From CAVSRC01 sp963750065 (lineage in GTDB: Bacteria > Pseudomonadota > Alphaproteobacteria > Rhizobiales > Kaistiaceae), in assembly GCA_963750065.1 (NCBI GenBank), contig CAVVPK010000030.1:60161-124160 (forward strand): DNA of 64,000 nt, given 5' to 3'. The notes under the pieces are model-generated. The model was not told where the DNA came from. It did not search any database and saw nothing but the letters and a program-made list of their open reading frames with translations. Both the position numbers and the translations under genes were made by a program. Positions 17,219 through 26,781 of this stretch are shown here, in pieces. Position 1 is the stretch's first letter. Each line of letters begins with the position of its first letter.

Positions 17219-17668
17219 CTATCCCTGCAACGGGTCGGGACCATAGGCATTGTCGCCCACCGTGCCGCGCAGGATGCCGAGCTCGATCAGGATCCAGATG
17301 CCGATGATCAGCATGACGAAACCGAACACGATCCCAAAAGCATTGGGCACGCCCGGCATGCCAGTAAGACCGATGAGCGCCAACACCGAATACAGGATGT
17401 TGATGCCGACAATGGCCGCGGCGAAAGTGGCCGGCTTGGCCCGATCCTGGAAGCGCTTGGCCATCAGGCAATAGGCGGGATAGGCCAGCGCAAGCTGCAC
17501 GATGAACTGGATCAATCGGGTGCCGAAGCTGATCCAGCCGAACAGCGCGCCGACGATGACGTTGATGACAAGGCTGACGACGACGAGCCCGATGATGCCG
17601 ATCCAGAATCTCTGGCGGCCGATGCGGCCTTCCGTCGTCAGGTAGAGATGATTGAAGTCGAAATTCAT
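17219..17668 (-). CDS. DUF805 membrane protein
   Basis: 149-residue inner-membrane protein with the DUF805 pattern: an N-terminal short helix (FNHLYLTTEGRIGRQRFWIG), four transmembrane helices, the signature CLMAKRFQDRAKP between helices, and a C-terminal G.NAYGPDP. Function unknown in the family. It lies between dapD and a frame-broken paralogue on the same strand. Confidence 0.9.
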   Translation of the reverse strand: MNFDFNHLYLTTEGRIGRQRFWIGIIGLVVVSLVINVIVGALFGWISFGTRLIQFIVQLALAYPAYCLMAKRFQDRAKPATFAAAIVGINILYSVLALIGLTGMPGVPNAFGIVFGFVMLIIGIWILIELGILRGTVGDNAYGPDPLQG

Positions 17669-17833
17669 TCTGGCCCCTCCCGTATTGGCTCCGTCGCCAG
17701 CGAAGAATAGCCGAATCCGCCCGTCTCCGAAATGCTTCCGGAGAGCACGGGAGCCGCTATTTCCGCAGGGAAAGCCGCTGCCGCTGGGTGGTGGTGTCTG
17801 CTCCTTCTCGCTCTCCGCAATTCGGGGAGCGAA

Positions 17834-18679
17834 CTAGTCTCTCAGCAGGTCGTTGACCGAGGTCTTCGAGCGCGTCTTCTCGTCGACCTGCTTGACGATC
17901 ACCGCGCAATAAAGCGACGGACCGTAGTTCTCGCCGGGCAGGTTCTTGCCGGGCAGCGAGCCGGACACGACCACCGAATAGGGCGGCACGCGGCCCATGT
18001 GGATCTCACCGGTGGCGCGGTCGACGATCTTGGTCGAGGCGCCGAGATAGACGCCCATCGACAGCACCGAGCCCTCGCCGACGATCACGCCCTCGGCCAC
18101 CTCGGCGCGCGCGCCAATGAAGCAGTTGTCCTCGATGATCACCGGCCCCGCCTGCAAGGGCTCGAGCACGCCGCCGATACCGGCGCCGCCGGAGATATGC
18201 ACGTTCTTGCCGATCTGCGCGCAGGAGCCGACCGTCGCCCAGGTATCGACCATGGTGCCGGAATCGACATAGGCGCCGAGATTGACGAAGGAGGGCATCA
18301 GCACCACGCCCGGCGCGATATAGGCCGAGCGCCGCACGATGCAGTTGGGCACGGCGCGAAAAGCCGCCTTGGTGAACTCGGCAGGGCCCCAGCCGGCGAA
18401 CTTGGATGGCACCTTGTCCCACCAGCCGCCGCCTGGGCCGCCGGGGATCATTTCCATCGGGTTGAGGCGGAAGGAGAGCAGCACCGCCTTCTTCAGCCAC
18501 TGGTTCACCGTCCAGCCGGTGTCCGACTTCTCGGCCACGCGCACCGCGCCTGAATCGAGCAGGGCCAGCGTGGCGTCCACAGCTTCGCGCACGGTGCCGG
18601 TCGTCTCCGGGCCGATCGTGTCGCGGCTTTCATAGGCGGCGTCGATGGTCGCTTGCAGGGCGGTGGTGGAGGGGATCAT
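17834..18679 (-). CDS. dapD: 2,3,4,5-tetrahydropyridine-2,6-dicarboxylate N-succinyltransferase
   Basis: 281 residues. Succinyl-CoA-dependent step of lysine/diaminopimelate synthesis. An N-terminal helical domain (SDTGWTVNQWLKKAVLLSFR) is followed by a left-handed beta helix of hexapeptide repeats (APGVVLMPSFVNLGAYVDSG, GSCAQIGKNVHISGGAGIGG) and a C-terminal strand domain. Length and motifs are normal. 165 bp without a gene separate it from the downstream DUF805 gene. Confidence 0.96.
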   Translation of the reverse strand: MIPSTTALQATIDAAYESRDTIGPETTGTVREAVDATLALLDSGAVRVAEKSDTGWTVNQWLKKAVLLSFRLNPMEMIPGGPGGGWWDKVPSKFAGWGPAEFTKAAFRAVPNCIVRRSAYIAPGVVLMPSFVNLGAYVDSGTMVDTWATVGSCAQIGKNVHISGGAGIGGVLEPLQAGPVIIEDNCFIGARAEVAEGVIVGEGSVLSMGVYLGASTKIVDRATGEIHMGRVPPYSVVVSGSLPGKNLPGENYGPSLYCAVIVKQVDEKTRSKTSVNDLLRD

Positions 18680-18765
18680 CGCGATAGTCCGTTTCTAGGC
18701 GGGTTCGGGCGCGGACCTTAGTGGGCGACAAGGGGAAGTCAACGCGGCTTGGGGCGCCGCTAGTC

Positions 18766-19467
18766 TCAGCCTGCCAGCACCGCCTCGAGGAAACCGGCGA
18801 GATCGTCGCTGACGAACTCGACATGCGGCGCGTCGCGGCCTTCCATCTCCCAGTCCTCGGTCAACACTTCGCGCGTGCCGTGCGGTACCACCAGCACGGT
18901 CGCCATGCCGAGCGCCTTGGGGACTTCCAGGTTGCGCGCCAGGTCTTCGAACATCGCCGCCCGTGTCGGCTCGACGCCGGTCGTGGCGAGGAAGCGGTCG
19001 TAGGTCTCGCGGTTCGGCTTGGGCAGCAACTCGGACGAGACGATGTCGAAGATCTCTTCGAAATGGTCGGGGATGCCGAGCCTTGTCGCCACCTTCTCGG
19101 CATGCGCTCTGGAGCCGTTGGTGAGGATGAACTTGCGCCCCGGCAGCTTTTCGATGGCCGCCGCCAGCCGCGGGTCGGGTTGCACCACCGAATGGTCGAT
19201 ATCGTGCACATATTCGAGGAAGTCGTCGGGTCTGATGCCGTGTTCTTCCATCAACCCGCGCAGCGTCGTGCCGTAGCGCCGGTAGTAGTCCTTCTGCACC
19301 CGGTGCGCCTCGTCCGGACCGATGTCGAGCAGCCGCCCGACATAGTCGCGGATGCGTTTGTCGACCTGGCTGAAGAGGTCCGTCTGGCGCGGATAGAGCG
19401 TGTTGTCGAGGTCGAAGACCCAGCTATCGACCGTGGCGAAGCGGCCAAGCTCCGGCCGGGCGCTCAT
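18766..19467 (-). CDS. HAD-family pyrimidine 5'-nucleotidase
   Basis: 233 residues. HAD motif I is VFDLDNTLYP, motif II FILTNGS, motif III is Lys in LLPKPN and motif IV MFEDLARNL. The DxDNTLY start and cap of this size match the SDT1/YjjG-like pyrimidine 5'-nucleotidase branch common in alphaproteobacteria. Its start overlaps the argB stop by 4 bp (ATGA), so it is co-translated with argB, although its reaction is not part of arginine synthesis. Confidence 0.9.
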   Translation of the reverse strand: MSARPELGRFATVDSWVFDLDNTLYPRQTDLFSQVDKRIRDYVGRLLDIGPDEAHRVQKDYYRRYGTTLRGLMEEHGIRPDDFLEYVHDIDHSVVQPDPRLAAAIEKLPGRKFILTNGSRAHAEKVATRLGIPDHFEEIFDIVSSELLPKPNRETYDRFLATTGVEPTRAAMFEDLARNLEVPKALGMATVLVVPHGTREVLTEDWEMEGRDAPHVEFVSDDLAGFLEAVLAG

Positions 19468-20378
19468 GGCAGGATCAGCGTGCCGGCGCCGTGGTCGGTG
19501 TAGAGCTCGAGCAGCACCGCATGCGGCGTCTTGCCGTTGAGGATGACGACGCCCTCGACGCCGCGCGCCAGCGCCGCGATGCAGGTCTCGACCTTGGGGA
19601 TCATGCCGCCGGTGATGGTACCGTCGGCGATCAGCGCGCGAACCTGCGTCACCGTGAGTTCCTTGATGAGCTTGCCGCTCTTGTCGAGCACGCCGGGCAC
19701 GTCGGTGAGGAAGAGCAGACGGGTCGCGCCGAGCGCGCCGGCGACGGCGCCGGCAAAGGTGTCGGCATTGACGTTGTAGGTAGCGCCGTCCGTGCCCGGC
19801 GCCACCGGTGCGATCACCGGGATCAGCTCGGCCGACAGCACCATGTCGATCACCGCCCGGTTGACCGTCTTCGGCTCGCCGACGAAGCCGAGATCGACCA
19901 CCTTCTCGATGTTGGAATCGGGGTCGACCTCGGTGCGCGTCACCTTCTCGGCGAACACCATGTTGCCGTCCTTGCCGGAGAGGCCGACCGCCTTGCCCCC
20001 CTCGGCGTTGATCGCCATCACGATCTCCTTGTTGATCGATCCGGCGAGCACCATCTCGACCACCTCGACGGTGCGCTTGTCGGTGACGCGCAGCCCCGAG
20101 CGGAACTCAGTCTTGATATCGAGCCGCTTCAGCATGTCGGCGATCTGCGGGCCGCCGCCATGCACCACCACCGGCCGCGCGCCGGAGGTCTCCAGGAGCG
20201 TGATGTCGCGGGCGAACGCCTTGGAAAGGTCGGGATCGCCCATGGCATGGCCGCCATATTTCACCACCACCACCTTGCCGTCGTAGGCGAGCATGTAGGG
20301 CAGCGCCGCCGAGATCAGCCGGGCGCGGGCGATGGCCTCGACGGTATCCTGGTCGGTGGTCTGGCTCATGGTCGTCAT
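19464..20378 (-). CDS. argB: Acetylglutamate kinase
   Basis: 304 residues. Phosphorylates N-acetylglutamate, the second step of arginine synthesis. Seen: VVKYGGHAMGDP (phosphate-binding Lys and glycine loop), VVHGGGPQI (acetylglutamate site), NVNADTFAGAVAGALGA and TDVPGVLD, and GGMIPKVE near the C-terminus. The N-terminal helix before AQALPYM-like ISAALPYML suggests the arginine-inhibited hexameric form. A second ATG four codons in is an equally possible start. Confidence 0.96.
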   Translation of the reverse strand: MTTMSQTTDQDTVEAIARARLISAALPYMLAYDGKVVVVKYGGHAMGDPDLSKAFARDITLLETSGARPVVVHGGGPQIADMLKRLDIKTEFRSGLRVTDKRTVEVVEMVLAGSINKEIVMAINAEGGKAVGLSGKDGNMVFAEKVTRTEVDPDSNIEKVVDLGFVGEPKTVNRAVIDMVLSAELIPVIAPVAPGTDGATYNVNADTFAGAVAGALGATRLLFLTDVPGVLDKSGKLIKELTVTQVRALIADGTITGGMIPKVETCIAALARGVEGVVILNGKTPHAVLLELYTDHGAGTLILP

Positions 20379-20436
20379 CCGTCTCTCGCAAGCGCCGCTC
20401 TATACCGGGTTTGCGACAGGCCGACAAACGGAGGGG

Positions 20437-21096
20437 TTAATGTAGCCCCGCGATCTCCGCCCGCAATTCGGCGATTCCCCCGCCGGTGGTCGACGAGGTC
20501 GCCAGCACCTCAGGGTGCGCGGCCGGCCGCTTGGCAATCCGAGCCCCCGTCGCAGCGATGACCTCCGGCAGCGCGCCGGCCTTCACCTTGTCGGCCTTGG
20601 TCAGCACGATTTGATAGGACACCGCCGCCTTGTCGAGGGTGGCCAGCGCCTCCTCGTCGTTGGGCTTCAGGCCGTGGCGGGCGTCGATCAGCACATAGAC
20701 GCGCCTGAGCCGCGGCCGCCCGCGCAGATAGTCGAACACCGTGCGCGTCCATGCCGCCACGTCGCGCTTGGAGGCGCGTGCATAGCCGTAGCCGGGCATG
20801 TCGACGATGGCGATGCCGGCGTCCGCCGAGAACAGGTTGAGCTCGCGCGTCCGCCCGGGCGTGTTGGAGATGCGCGCCAGCCCATTCTGGCCGGTGAGCG
20901 TGTTGATCAGCGACGACTTGCCGACATTGGAGCGCCCGGCGAAGGCGATCTCGATCGCGTCCGCCGTCGGCAGGACGGCGGCCGTCGGCGCCCCGGCGAT
21001 GAACTGCCATGACCTGGCGAAGAACAGCCGCCCGTCCTCGATGCGTTCCGCCGCGATGCGCTCGGCGTCTTTTTGCGCGTCGTCGATCTCGGGCAT
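20437..21096 (-). CDS. engB: GTPase EngB (YsxC/YihA), ribosome biogenesis
   Basis: 219 residues. GTP-binding motifs: G1 GRSNVGKSSLIN, G2 region SNTPGRTRELN, G3 DMPGYGYA, G4 TKADK and G5 TSSTTGGG. EngB helps mature the large ribosomal subunit and is usually essential. It begins 15 bp after the yidC stop. The first 40 residues are a variable acidic and helical extension. Confidence 0.96.
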   Translation of the reverse strand: MPEIDDAQKDAERIAAERIEDGRLFFARSWQFIAGAPTAAVLPTADAIEIAFAGRSNVGKSSLINTLTGQNGLARISNTPGRTRELNLFSADAGIAIVDMPGYGYARASKRDVAAWTRTVFDYLRGRPRLRRVYVLIDARHGLKPNDEEALATLDKAAVSYQIVLTKADKVKAGALPEVIAATGARIAKRPAAHPEVLATSSTTGGGIAELRAEIAGLH

Positions 21097-21111
21097 GGGC
21101 TGCCCGCTGCC

Positions 21112-23136
21112 TTAGCTTTTCGCGTCGGCGGGCTTGGCGGCCTTGGCCTTCGCCTTGGCCTTGGCAGCGGCGCGGCGCGACTTCACCGTCGATTTCGCCG
21201 ACCGGCTGTCGTTCGCCGACGGCTTGGCGGAGTCGTTGGCTGCCTTCGGCGTCGCCGGCGCATGCGCGTGCGCCGCCGCCGGGTGCGCCGGCGCCTTCTT
21301 CTTCTTGCGGAAGGTGTCGAGGATGTTGCCGAGCAGGTCCACGTCGGCTCCCTGGCGCCGCATGATGATGTACTGCTGGGTCACCGACAGAGTGTTGTTC
21401 CATGCCCAGTAGATCACCAGGCCGGCCGGGAACGATGCCAGCATGAAGGTGAAGATCACCGGCATCCAGGTGAACAGCATCGCCTGGGTGGGATCGGGCG
21501 GCGTCGGGTTCAGCTTCATCTGCACGAACATGGTGATGCCCATGATCACCGGCCAAATGCCGATCGCCAGGAAGTGGCCGATCATCGGCACACTCGCCGG
21601 GTCGTAGGGCAAGAGCCCGAACAGATTGAAGATGTGCGTCGGGTCAGGCGCCGAGAGGTCGCGGATCCAGCCGAAGAACGGCGCGTGACGCATCTCGATG
21701 GTGACGAACAGCACCTTGTAGAGCGAGAAGAAGACCGGGATCTGGATCACCATAGGCCAGCAGCCGGCGAGTGGGTTGATCTTCTCGGTCTTGTAGAGCT
21801 TCATCAGCTCTTCCTGCTGCTTGACCTTGTCGTCCTTGTATTGCTCGCGCAGCGCGGTCATCTGCGGCTGCAGCTTCTTCATCTGGCTCATCGATTTGTA
21901 GGATTTGTTGGCCAGCGGGAAGAAGACCGCCTTGACCAGCACCGTCACCAGCAGGATGGCGACGCCGAAATTGCCCGACAGGCGGTAGAGCCAGTCGATG
22001 AGCAGGAACATCGGCTTGGTGATGAAGAAGAACCATCCCCAGTCGATCAGCAGGTCGAATTTCTCGATATGCAGGCTGTTGCTGTAGGCCGACAGCACGC
22101 TCACCTGCTTGGCGCCGGCAAATAGGTGGCTGGTCTGGGTGACCGTGGCACCGGGCGCCAGGGTGTCCGCCGCCGCGGTGAAATCGGTCTGATAGACCGG
22201 CGTCGTGCCACTTTCCTTGCCGATGTAGTGCGCGGTGTAGACCTGCGTCTGCTCGGGGATCAGGGTGGCCGCCCAGTACTTGTCGGTAATGCCCAGCCAC
22301 CCGCCGGTCTTGTCGCTCCAGGTGACCTCGTGGTCCTTCTGGATGTCCTTGTACTTGTATTCCTGCAGGCCCTTGTCGCCGATCACGCCGACCAGGCCCT
22401 CGTGCAGGATGTAGTAGCCGGAGGTCGGCGGTTCGCCGACGCGGGTGATGCGGCCGAAGGGCGACAGGGCGACGCTGGCATTGCCCTTGTTGGTAACCGT
22501 GTCGGTCACCGTCAGCATGTAATTGTCGTCGATGGCGATCTGGCGGTTGAAGACGAGGCCGGCACCATTGTCATAGGTCAGGGTGACGGGCGTCTGCGGG
22601 GTCAGCGTGGCGCCTGCCGGTGCCGTCCACACGGTCGCGGGACCGGGCAGGGGGCCGGCATCGGCGGGACCGACCCAGCCGAAATCGGCGAAATAGGCTT
22701 CCGGCCCACCGCTGGGCGACAGCAGCACGATGGTCGGGCTCTGCTTGTCGACCGTCTCGTGATAGTGCTTCAGGCGGATGTCGTCGACGCGGCCGCCGGT
22801 GAGGTTGATGGAGCCGCTGATGCTCGACGTCTCGATTGGCACGCGCTTGCTCTGGGCCAGCGCCTCGTCACGGGTTTCCGCCGTTTTCTGCACCGGAGCG
22901 GCGCCGAGCGACGTGGCCGTCGCCGGGGCCGGTGTGCTGCTTCCCGCGTCGGCCGCGGTCTGGCTGCCGGTTGCTGCCGGTTGCTGTGCCTGCTGCGAGG
23001 CCGCCTGCTGCGCGGCGATTTCCTGCTGCTTGCGGGCCTGTTCGATCTGCGGCCCGGCAATGAAGAACTGCCAGCCGAACAGCACGACCATCGACAGCAC
23101 GATCGCGAGGATGAAGTTGCGGTTATTGTCGGTCAT
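21112..23136 (-). CDS. yidC: Membrane protein insertase YidC
   Basis: 674 residues. N-terminal membrane helix (NFILAIVLSMVVLFGWQFFI), an Ala/Gln/Thr linker, a large periplasmic beta domain, then the five-helix Oxa1 core: SGNFGVAILLVTVLVKAVFFPLANKSYKS carries the conserved hydrophilic-groove Arg region replaced here by Lys-containing loops, then LKPQ-like KLQPQMTAL and PVFFSLYKVLF. A Lys/Ala-rich cytoplasmic tail follows, longer than in E. coli YidC. The ATG overlaps the rnpA stop (ATGA). Confidence 0.95.
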   Translation of the reverse strand: MTDNNRNFILAIVLSMVVLFGWQFFIAGPQIEQARKQQEIAAQQAASQQAQQPAATGSQTAADAGSSTPAPATATSLGAAPVQKTAETRDEALAQSKRVPIETSSISGSINLTGGRVDDIRLKHYHETVDKQSPTIVLLSPSGGPEAYFADFGWVGPADAGPLPGPATVWTAPAGATLTPQTPVTLTYDNGAGLVFNRQIAIDDNYMLTVTDTVTNKGNASVALSPFGRITRVGEPPTSGYYILHEGLVGVIGDKGLQEYKYKDIQKDHEVTWSDKTGGWLGITDKYWAATLIPEQTQVYTAHYIGKESGTTPVYQTDFTAAADTLAPGATVTQTSHLFAGAKQVSVLSAYSNSLHIEKFDLLIDWGWFFFITKPMFLLIDWLYRLSGNFGVAILLVTVLVKAVFFPLANKSYKSMSQMKKLQPQMTALREQYKDDKVKQQEELMKLYKTEKINPLAGCWPMVIQIPVFFSLYKVLFVTIEMRHAPFFGWIRDLSAPDPTHIFNLFGLLPYDPASVPMIGHFLAIGIWPVIMGITMFVQMKLNPTPPDPTQAMLFTWMPVIFTFMLASFPAGLVIYWAWNNTLSVTQQYIIMRRQGADVDLLGNILDTFRKKKKAPAHPAAAHAHAPATPKAANDSAKPSANDSRSAKSTVKSRRAAAKAKAKAKAAKPADAKS

Positions 23137-23492
23137 TGAACGGACCTGTCCGGCGCTTGGCGGTTGCGCGAAAGTGCGGCCAACCCGGTCTCTAGATCGG
23201 TAACCAGCCGCTGGAATTGAAGGGTCAGGGCGGCACGACGCCCGACAAGCACGTAATCCGTGGCGGTTTCAAGATGTCCGCCGACGGCACTGACCGCCGC
23301 CCTCAGCCGGCGCCGGATACGATTGCGCACGACCGAATTGCCGATCTTCCGCGTCACCGTGAACCCAATCCGGGCCGGCCTCAGCCCGTCGTCCTCGGGA
23401 TTCTCAAGCGCCTGGAGCACGAAACCCGGGCGCGTGACCCGCCTGCCGGCGGCAACAGCCTTGAAATCGGCGCGGCGCCTCAGGCGCTCCAT
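23133..23492 (-). CDS. rnpA: Ribonuclease P protein component
   Basis: 119 residues from the ATG at 23492 (MERLRRRADFKAVAAGR). It supports the RNase P RNA in cutting tRNA 5' leaders. The signature RIGFTVTRKIGNSVVRNRIRRRLR matches the RNR motif; the basic helix follows. A reading that starts further upstream would run through rpmH antisense sequence and is rejected. rpmH lies 23 bp upstream, the near-universal order. Confidence 0.95.
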   Translation of the reverse strand: MERLRRRADFKAVAAGRRVTRPGFVLQALENPEDDGLRPARIGFTVTRKIGNSVVRNRIRRRLRAAVSAVGGHLETATDYVLVGRRAALTLQFQRLVTDLETGLAALSRNRQAPDRSVQ

Positions 23493-23515
23493 GCCGGCGG
23501 GGGCTACCCCGATCC

Positions 23516-23650
23516 TCAGGCCGACAGCCGCTTGCGTCCGCGGGCGCGGCGGGCAGCAATCACCTTGCGGCCGCCGGTCGTGGCCATGCGCGCGCGGAAG
23601 CCATGACGGCGCTTGCGGACCAGCTTGCTGGGTTGATAGGTACGTTTCAT
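23516..23650 (-). CDS. rpmH: 50S ribosomal protein L34
   Basis: 44 residues: MKRTYQPSKLVRKRRHGFRA, then RMATTGGRKVIAARRARGRK and RLSA. This is the complete, canonical L34 sequence. It is the first gene of the leftward run rpmH-rnpA-yidC-engB-argB. It is divergent from the flavoprotein gene at 23827, so 23651-23826 should hold both promoters. Confidence 0.97.
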   Translation of the reverse strand: MKRTYQPSKLVRKRRHGFRARMATTGGRKVIAARRARGRKRLSA

Positions 23651-23826
23651 ATCGTGTCGTCTCCGCGCGGACCGGCCGCGCCGGGCTTATAAGGAGCGGG
23701 TTGAATCGAGTCAACGCGAACCACCTCCGGCCACGGCGGTCGTTCTCGTGCGGTGGCTTTTACCGGAAAGCGGTTATCATTGCCACCGTTTCGGCCGCAG
23801 GAATCGTGGGGACAGAAAGACGACCG

Positions 23827-25269
23827 ATGCCGGAGACCCTGACACCCGACATATGCATTATCGGCGGCGGCCCGGCAGGCATCGCTGCGGCGCTGGCGGC
23901 TGCCAGCGAGGGCGTGGCCGTCGTTCTGGTCGAAAAGGGGGCGCTGGGCGGGTCCGACCTCGTCTCCGGCGCAGTTCCCCGCCAGGCGCTGCTTGCCGCG
24001 GCGGAGGTTAACGAATTGCTGCGCCGTGGCCCCGCCATCGGCGTCACCGGCGCCCCCCTCCAGGTCAATCTTGCCAAGGTGCGCGAGCATCTGGCCACTG
24101 TCGGTGCTGCGGTCGCCGCTAATGTGACGCCCGAGCGGCTGACCGCGCTCGGCGTCCAGGTGGTCAATGCCGCCGCCCGCTTCACCGATCGCGATACGGT
24201 CACGGCCGGCGAGGTCGAGATCCGCGCCCGCCGTATCATCCTGGCGGTGGGGGCCGAGCCGGCGCCGCCCGAAATCCCCGGCCTCGACGGCGTCGACTAT
24301 CTGACCGCGGCCGGTATCTTCGATCTCTCCCGCAAGCCCACCCACATCGTCGTCTTTGGTGCCGGCCACGAGGGGCTCGAACTGGCGCAGGCTTTCAACC
24401 GGCTCGGCATCGACACCACCGTGCTCGACCGCGGCCCGGCCCTGCCGGAGGTCGATCCGGAGCTTGTCGCCATCGTCGTCGACCGGCTGCGTGCCGAGGG
24501 CATCCGTGTGCGCGTCGGCGTCGATATCGTCTCGGTCGGCCGGCGCCGCGGCGGCGTGCGCTTCACCGTTTCCGACCCCGTTGAGGATGCCGCGGCCATC
24601 GACGGGTCGCACCTCTTGATTGCCACCGGCCGTAAACCGGCCATCGATGGCCTCGATCTCGATATTGCCGGCATCCGGGCCGATGCACACGGCATCGTCG
24701 TCGATCGCCATCTCAGGACCGCCAACCGGCGCGTCTATGCCATCGGCGATGCCGTCGCCGGGCGGGCCGATGCCGCCCGCGGCCACCATCAGGCGGCGCA
24801 GGTGGTGAAGGCGATCCTCTTTCGCTTGGCCGTTGTCGACAGCTCCGCCGAGGCGCCCTTCGTCGCCTTCACCGACCCGGCGCTGGCGACCGTTGGCCTT
24901 GACGAGGCGGCCGCGCGCGGTCGGTACGGGGAGGGCGTGCGCGTGCTGCGCTTCCCCTTTGCCGAAAACGACCGCGCCCAGATCGAGCGCATGCCGGCTG
25001 GCATGATCAAGGCGGTGATCGGCCCCCGCGGCCGCGTGCTCGGCGCCGGCATCGTCGGCCACGACGCCGGCGAGATGATTGCCCTGTGGTCGCTGGCCGT
25101 CGCCCGGCGCTTGCCCATCTCGGCGCTGGCCGACCTGTCGGCGCCCTATCTGACCCGCGCCGACATCTCGCGCCGCATCGCCGCCAGCCTCAGCCAGCGC
25201 GACGTCCGGCCCGGCCTCGCCGTCCTCTGGCGCCGGCGCCTGATCGATCTGCTGCGCAGGCTCGGTTGA
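23827..25269 (+). CDS. Flavoprotein of the disulfide reductase family lacking redox cysteines
   Basis: 480 residues with the fold of dihydrolipoamide dehydrogenase/mercuric reductase. FAD site DICIIGGGPAGIAAA, NAD site IVVFGAGHEGLELAQA, second FAD motif VYAIGDAV. Where the family has GGTC-x4-C, this protein has GGSDLVSGAVP, so both redox cysteines are gone (Asp44 and Ala49 in their places). The C-terminal interface His-Glu pair is also missing (SAPYLTRADI). It cannot be a classical disulfide reductase; a quinone-type NADH oxidoreductase or sensor role is possible. The gene for a sensor kinase starts 4 bp after its stop. Confidence 0.88.
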   Translation: MPETLTPDICIIGGGPAGIAAALAAASEGVAVVLVEKGALGGSDLVSGAVPRQALLAAAEVNELLRRGPAIGVTGAPLQVNLAKVREHLATVGAAVAANVTPERLTALGVQVVNAAARFTDRDTVTAGEVEIRARRIILAVGAEPAPPEIPGLDGVDYLTAAGIFDLSRKPTHIVVFGAGHEGLELAQAFNRLGIDTTVLDRGPALPEVDPELVAIVVDRLRAEGIRVRVGVDIVSVGRRRGGVRFTVSDPVEDAAAIDGSHLLIATGRKPAIDGLDLDIAGIRADAHGIVVDRHLRTANRRVYAIGDAVAGRADAARGHHQAAQVVKAILFRLAVVDSSAEAPFVAFTDPALATVGLDEAAARGRYGEGVRVLRFPFAENDRAQIERMPAGMIKAVIGPRGRVLGAGIVGHDAGEMIALWSLAVARRLPISALADLSAPYLTRADISRRIAASLSQRDVRPGLAVLWRRRLIDLLRRLG

Positions 25270-25273
25270 GCCG

Positions 25274-26737
25274 ATGACCGACCGGCAGGAATCGCAGAAA
25301 GCCAACGCAACGCCCCGGGCCTCGCCGCGGCGCGGCTTCGGCCTGTCGTGGAAGCTGCTGGCGCTGACCGTGCTCTACGTCATGCTCTCCGAAGTGCTGA
25401 TCTACGTCCCCTCCATCGCCAATTTCCGCACCAACTGGCTCACCGACCGCATGACCATGGCCGATGCCGCGAGTTCGGTGCTGGCCGAATCGGTCGCCTC
25501 CGACGTGCCGCGCAGCATCCAGGAGGATCTCCTCGCCGCCGTCGGTGCCAAGGCCATCGCCATCCGCACCGGCGCCACTAGCCGCCTCATCGCCACCGTT
25601 GACATGCCGCCCAAGGTCGACCGCACGGCCGATCTCAGAGTCATGGAGCCGGTCGCCGCGGTCGTCGATGCTTTCGATACGCTGTTTGCCCGCGCGCCAC
25701 GCACGCTCAGGGTTATTGGCAATTCGCGATCCGGCGCCACGCTCGAACTCATCATCAGCGACCGGCCGCTGCGCGCCGCCATGCTCTCCTATTCGATCAA
25801 CATCGTCTGGCTGGCGGCGCTCATTTCGATCATCACCGCCGGTCTGCTCTATTTTACCATCAACCGGTTGCTGATCAGGCCCGTGCGCCGCCTGACCGCG
25901 AACATCGTCTCCTTCTCGGAGGAGCCGGAGGATGCCACCCGCGTGATTGTGCCAAGCGGGCGTCGCGACGAGGTCGGCGTCGCCGAAGAGCGTCTGGCCG
26001 CCATGGAACGCGACCTGCAGGGGACCTTGCGCGAGCAGCGCCACCTAGCCGATCTCGGCCTGGCCGTCTCCAAGATCAACCACGACCTGCGCAACATGCT
26101 GGCCTCGGCCCAGCTCTTCTCCGACCGCCTCGGCAGCCTGCCGGACCCCAACGTCCAGCGTTTCGCCCCCAAGCTGATCGGCGCCCTCGACCGCGCCATT
26201 GCCTATTGCCAGTCGACGCTCACCTACGGCCGCGCCCGCGAGCCGGCGCCCGCCCGCCGGCTGGTCGCCCTCGACCGGCTCGTCGACGATGTCGCCGATG
26301 CTCTCGGCCTGGTCGAGAACGCCATGATCGCCTGGGAGAACCGGGTGCCGGCCGGCCTCGAAATCGACGCCGATCCCGACCAGCTCTTCCGCGTTCTGGT
26401 CAATCTCGGCCGCAATTCGGTACAGGCGATGGAGGCCGATCCCAACCCGGCGGTGATCTGCCGGCTGAGCGTGTCGGCCGCCCGCGAAGGGGCTGCCGTC
26501 ACCATCCGCGTCCAGGACACCGGCCCCGGCCTGCCGGAAAAGGCCCGCACGTCCCTCTTCCGTGCCTTCCAGGGTTCGGTCACCCCGGGCGGCGCCGGGC
26601 TCGGGCTGGCGATCGCCGCCGAGCTGGTGCGCGCCCATGGCGGCATGATCGCACTGGTTGATGCCGGCCCCGGCGCCACCTTCGCCATCACCATCCCCGA
26701 CCGCCCGCACACCGCCGGCCGCAACGGCGGTAGCTAA
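25274..26737 (+). CDS. Sensor histidine kinase
   Basis: 487 residues. A membrane helix near residues 26-46 (LLALTVLYVMLSEVLIYV), a periplasmic sensor of about 125 residues, a second helix (NIVWLAALISIITAGLLYF), a HAMP-like linker, then the kinase core. The H-box is VSKINHDLRNML; the N-box is NLGRNSVQAM, G1 DTGPGLP and G2 GGAGLGLAIA. No response regulator gene is beside it. It is probably co-transcribed with the cysteine-less flavoprotein. Confidence 0.92.
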   Translation: MTDRQESQKANATPRASPRRGFGLSWKLLALTVLYVMLSEVLIYVPSIANFRTNWLTDRMTMADAASSVLAESVASDVPRSIQEDLLAAVGAKAIAIRTGATSRLIATVDMPPKVDRTADLRVMEPVAAVVDAFDTLFARAPRTLRVIGNSRSGATLELIISDRPLRAAMLSYSINIVWLAALISIITAGLLYFTINRLLIRPVRRLTANIVSFSEEPEDATRVIVPSGRRDEVGVAEERLAAMERDLQGTLREQRHLADLGLAVSKINHDLRNMLASAQLFSDRLGSLPDPNVQRFAPKLIGALDRAIAYCQSTLTYGRAREPAPARRLVALDRLVDDVADALGLVENAMIAWENRVPAGLEIDADPDQLFRVLVNLGRNSVQAMEADPNPAVICRLSVSAAREGAAVTIRVQDTGPGLPEKARTSLFRAFQGSVTPGGAGLGLAIAAELVRAHGGMIALVDAGPGATFAITIPDRPHTAGRNGGS

Positions 26738-26781
26738 TCCCTTTGTTCTTTCCCTGTCGCGCCTGCGGCGCTCCGCGCCTC

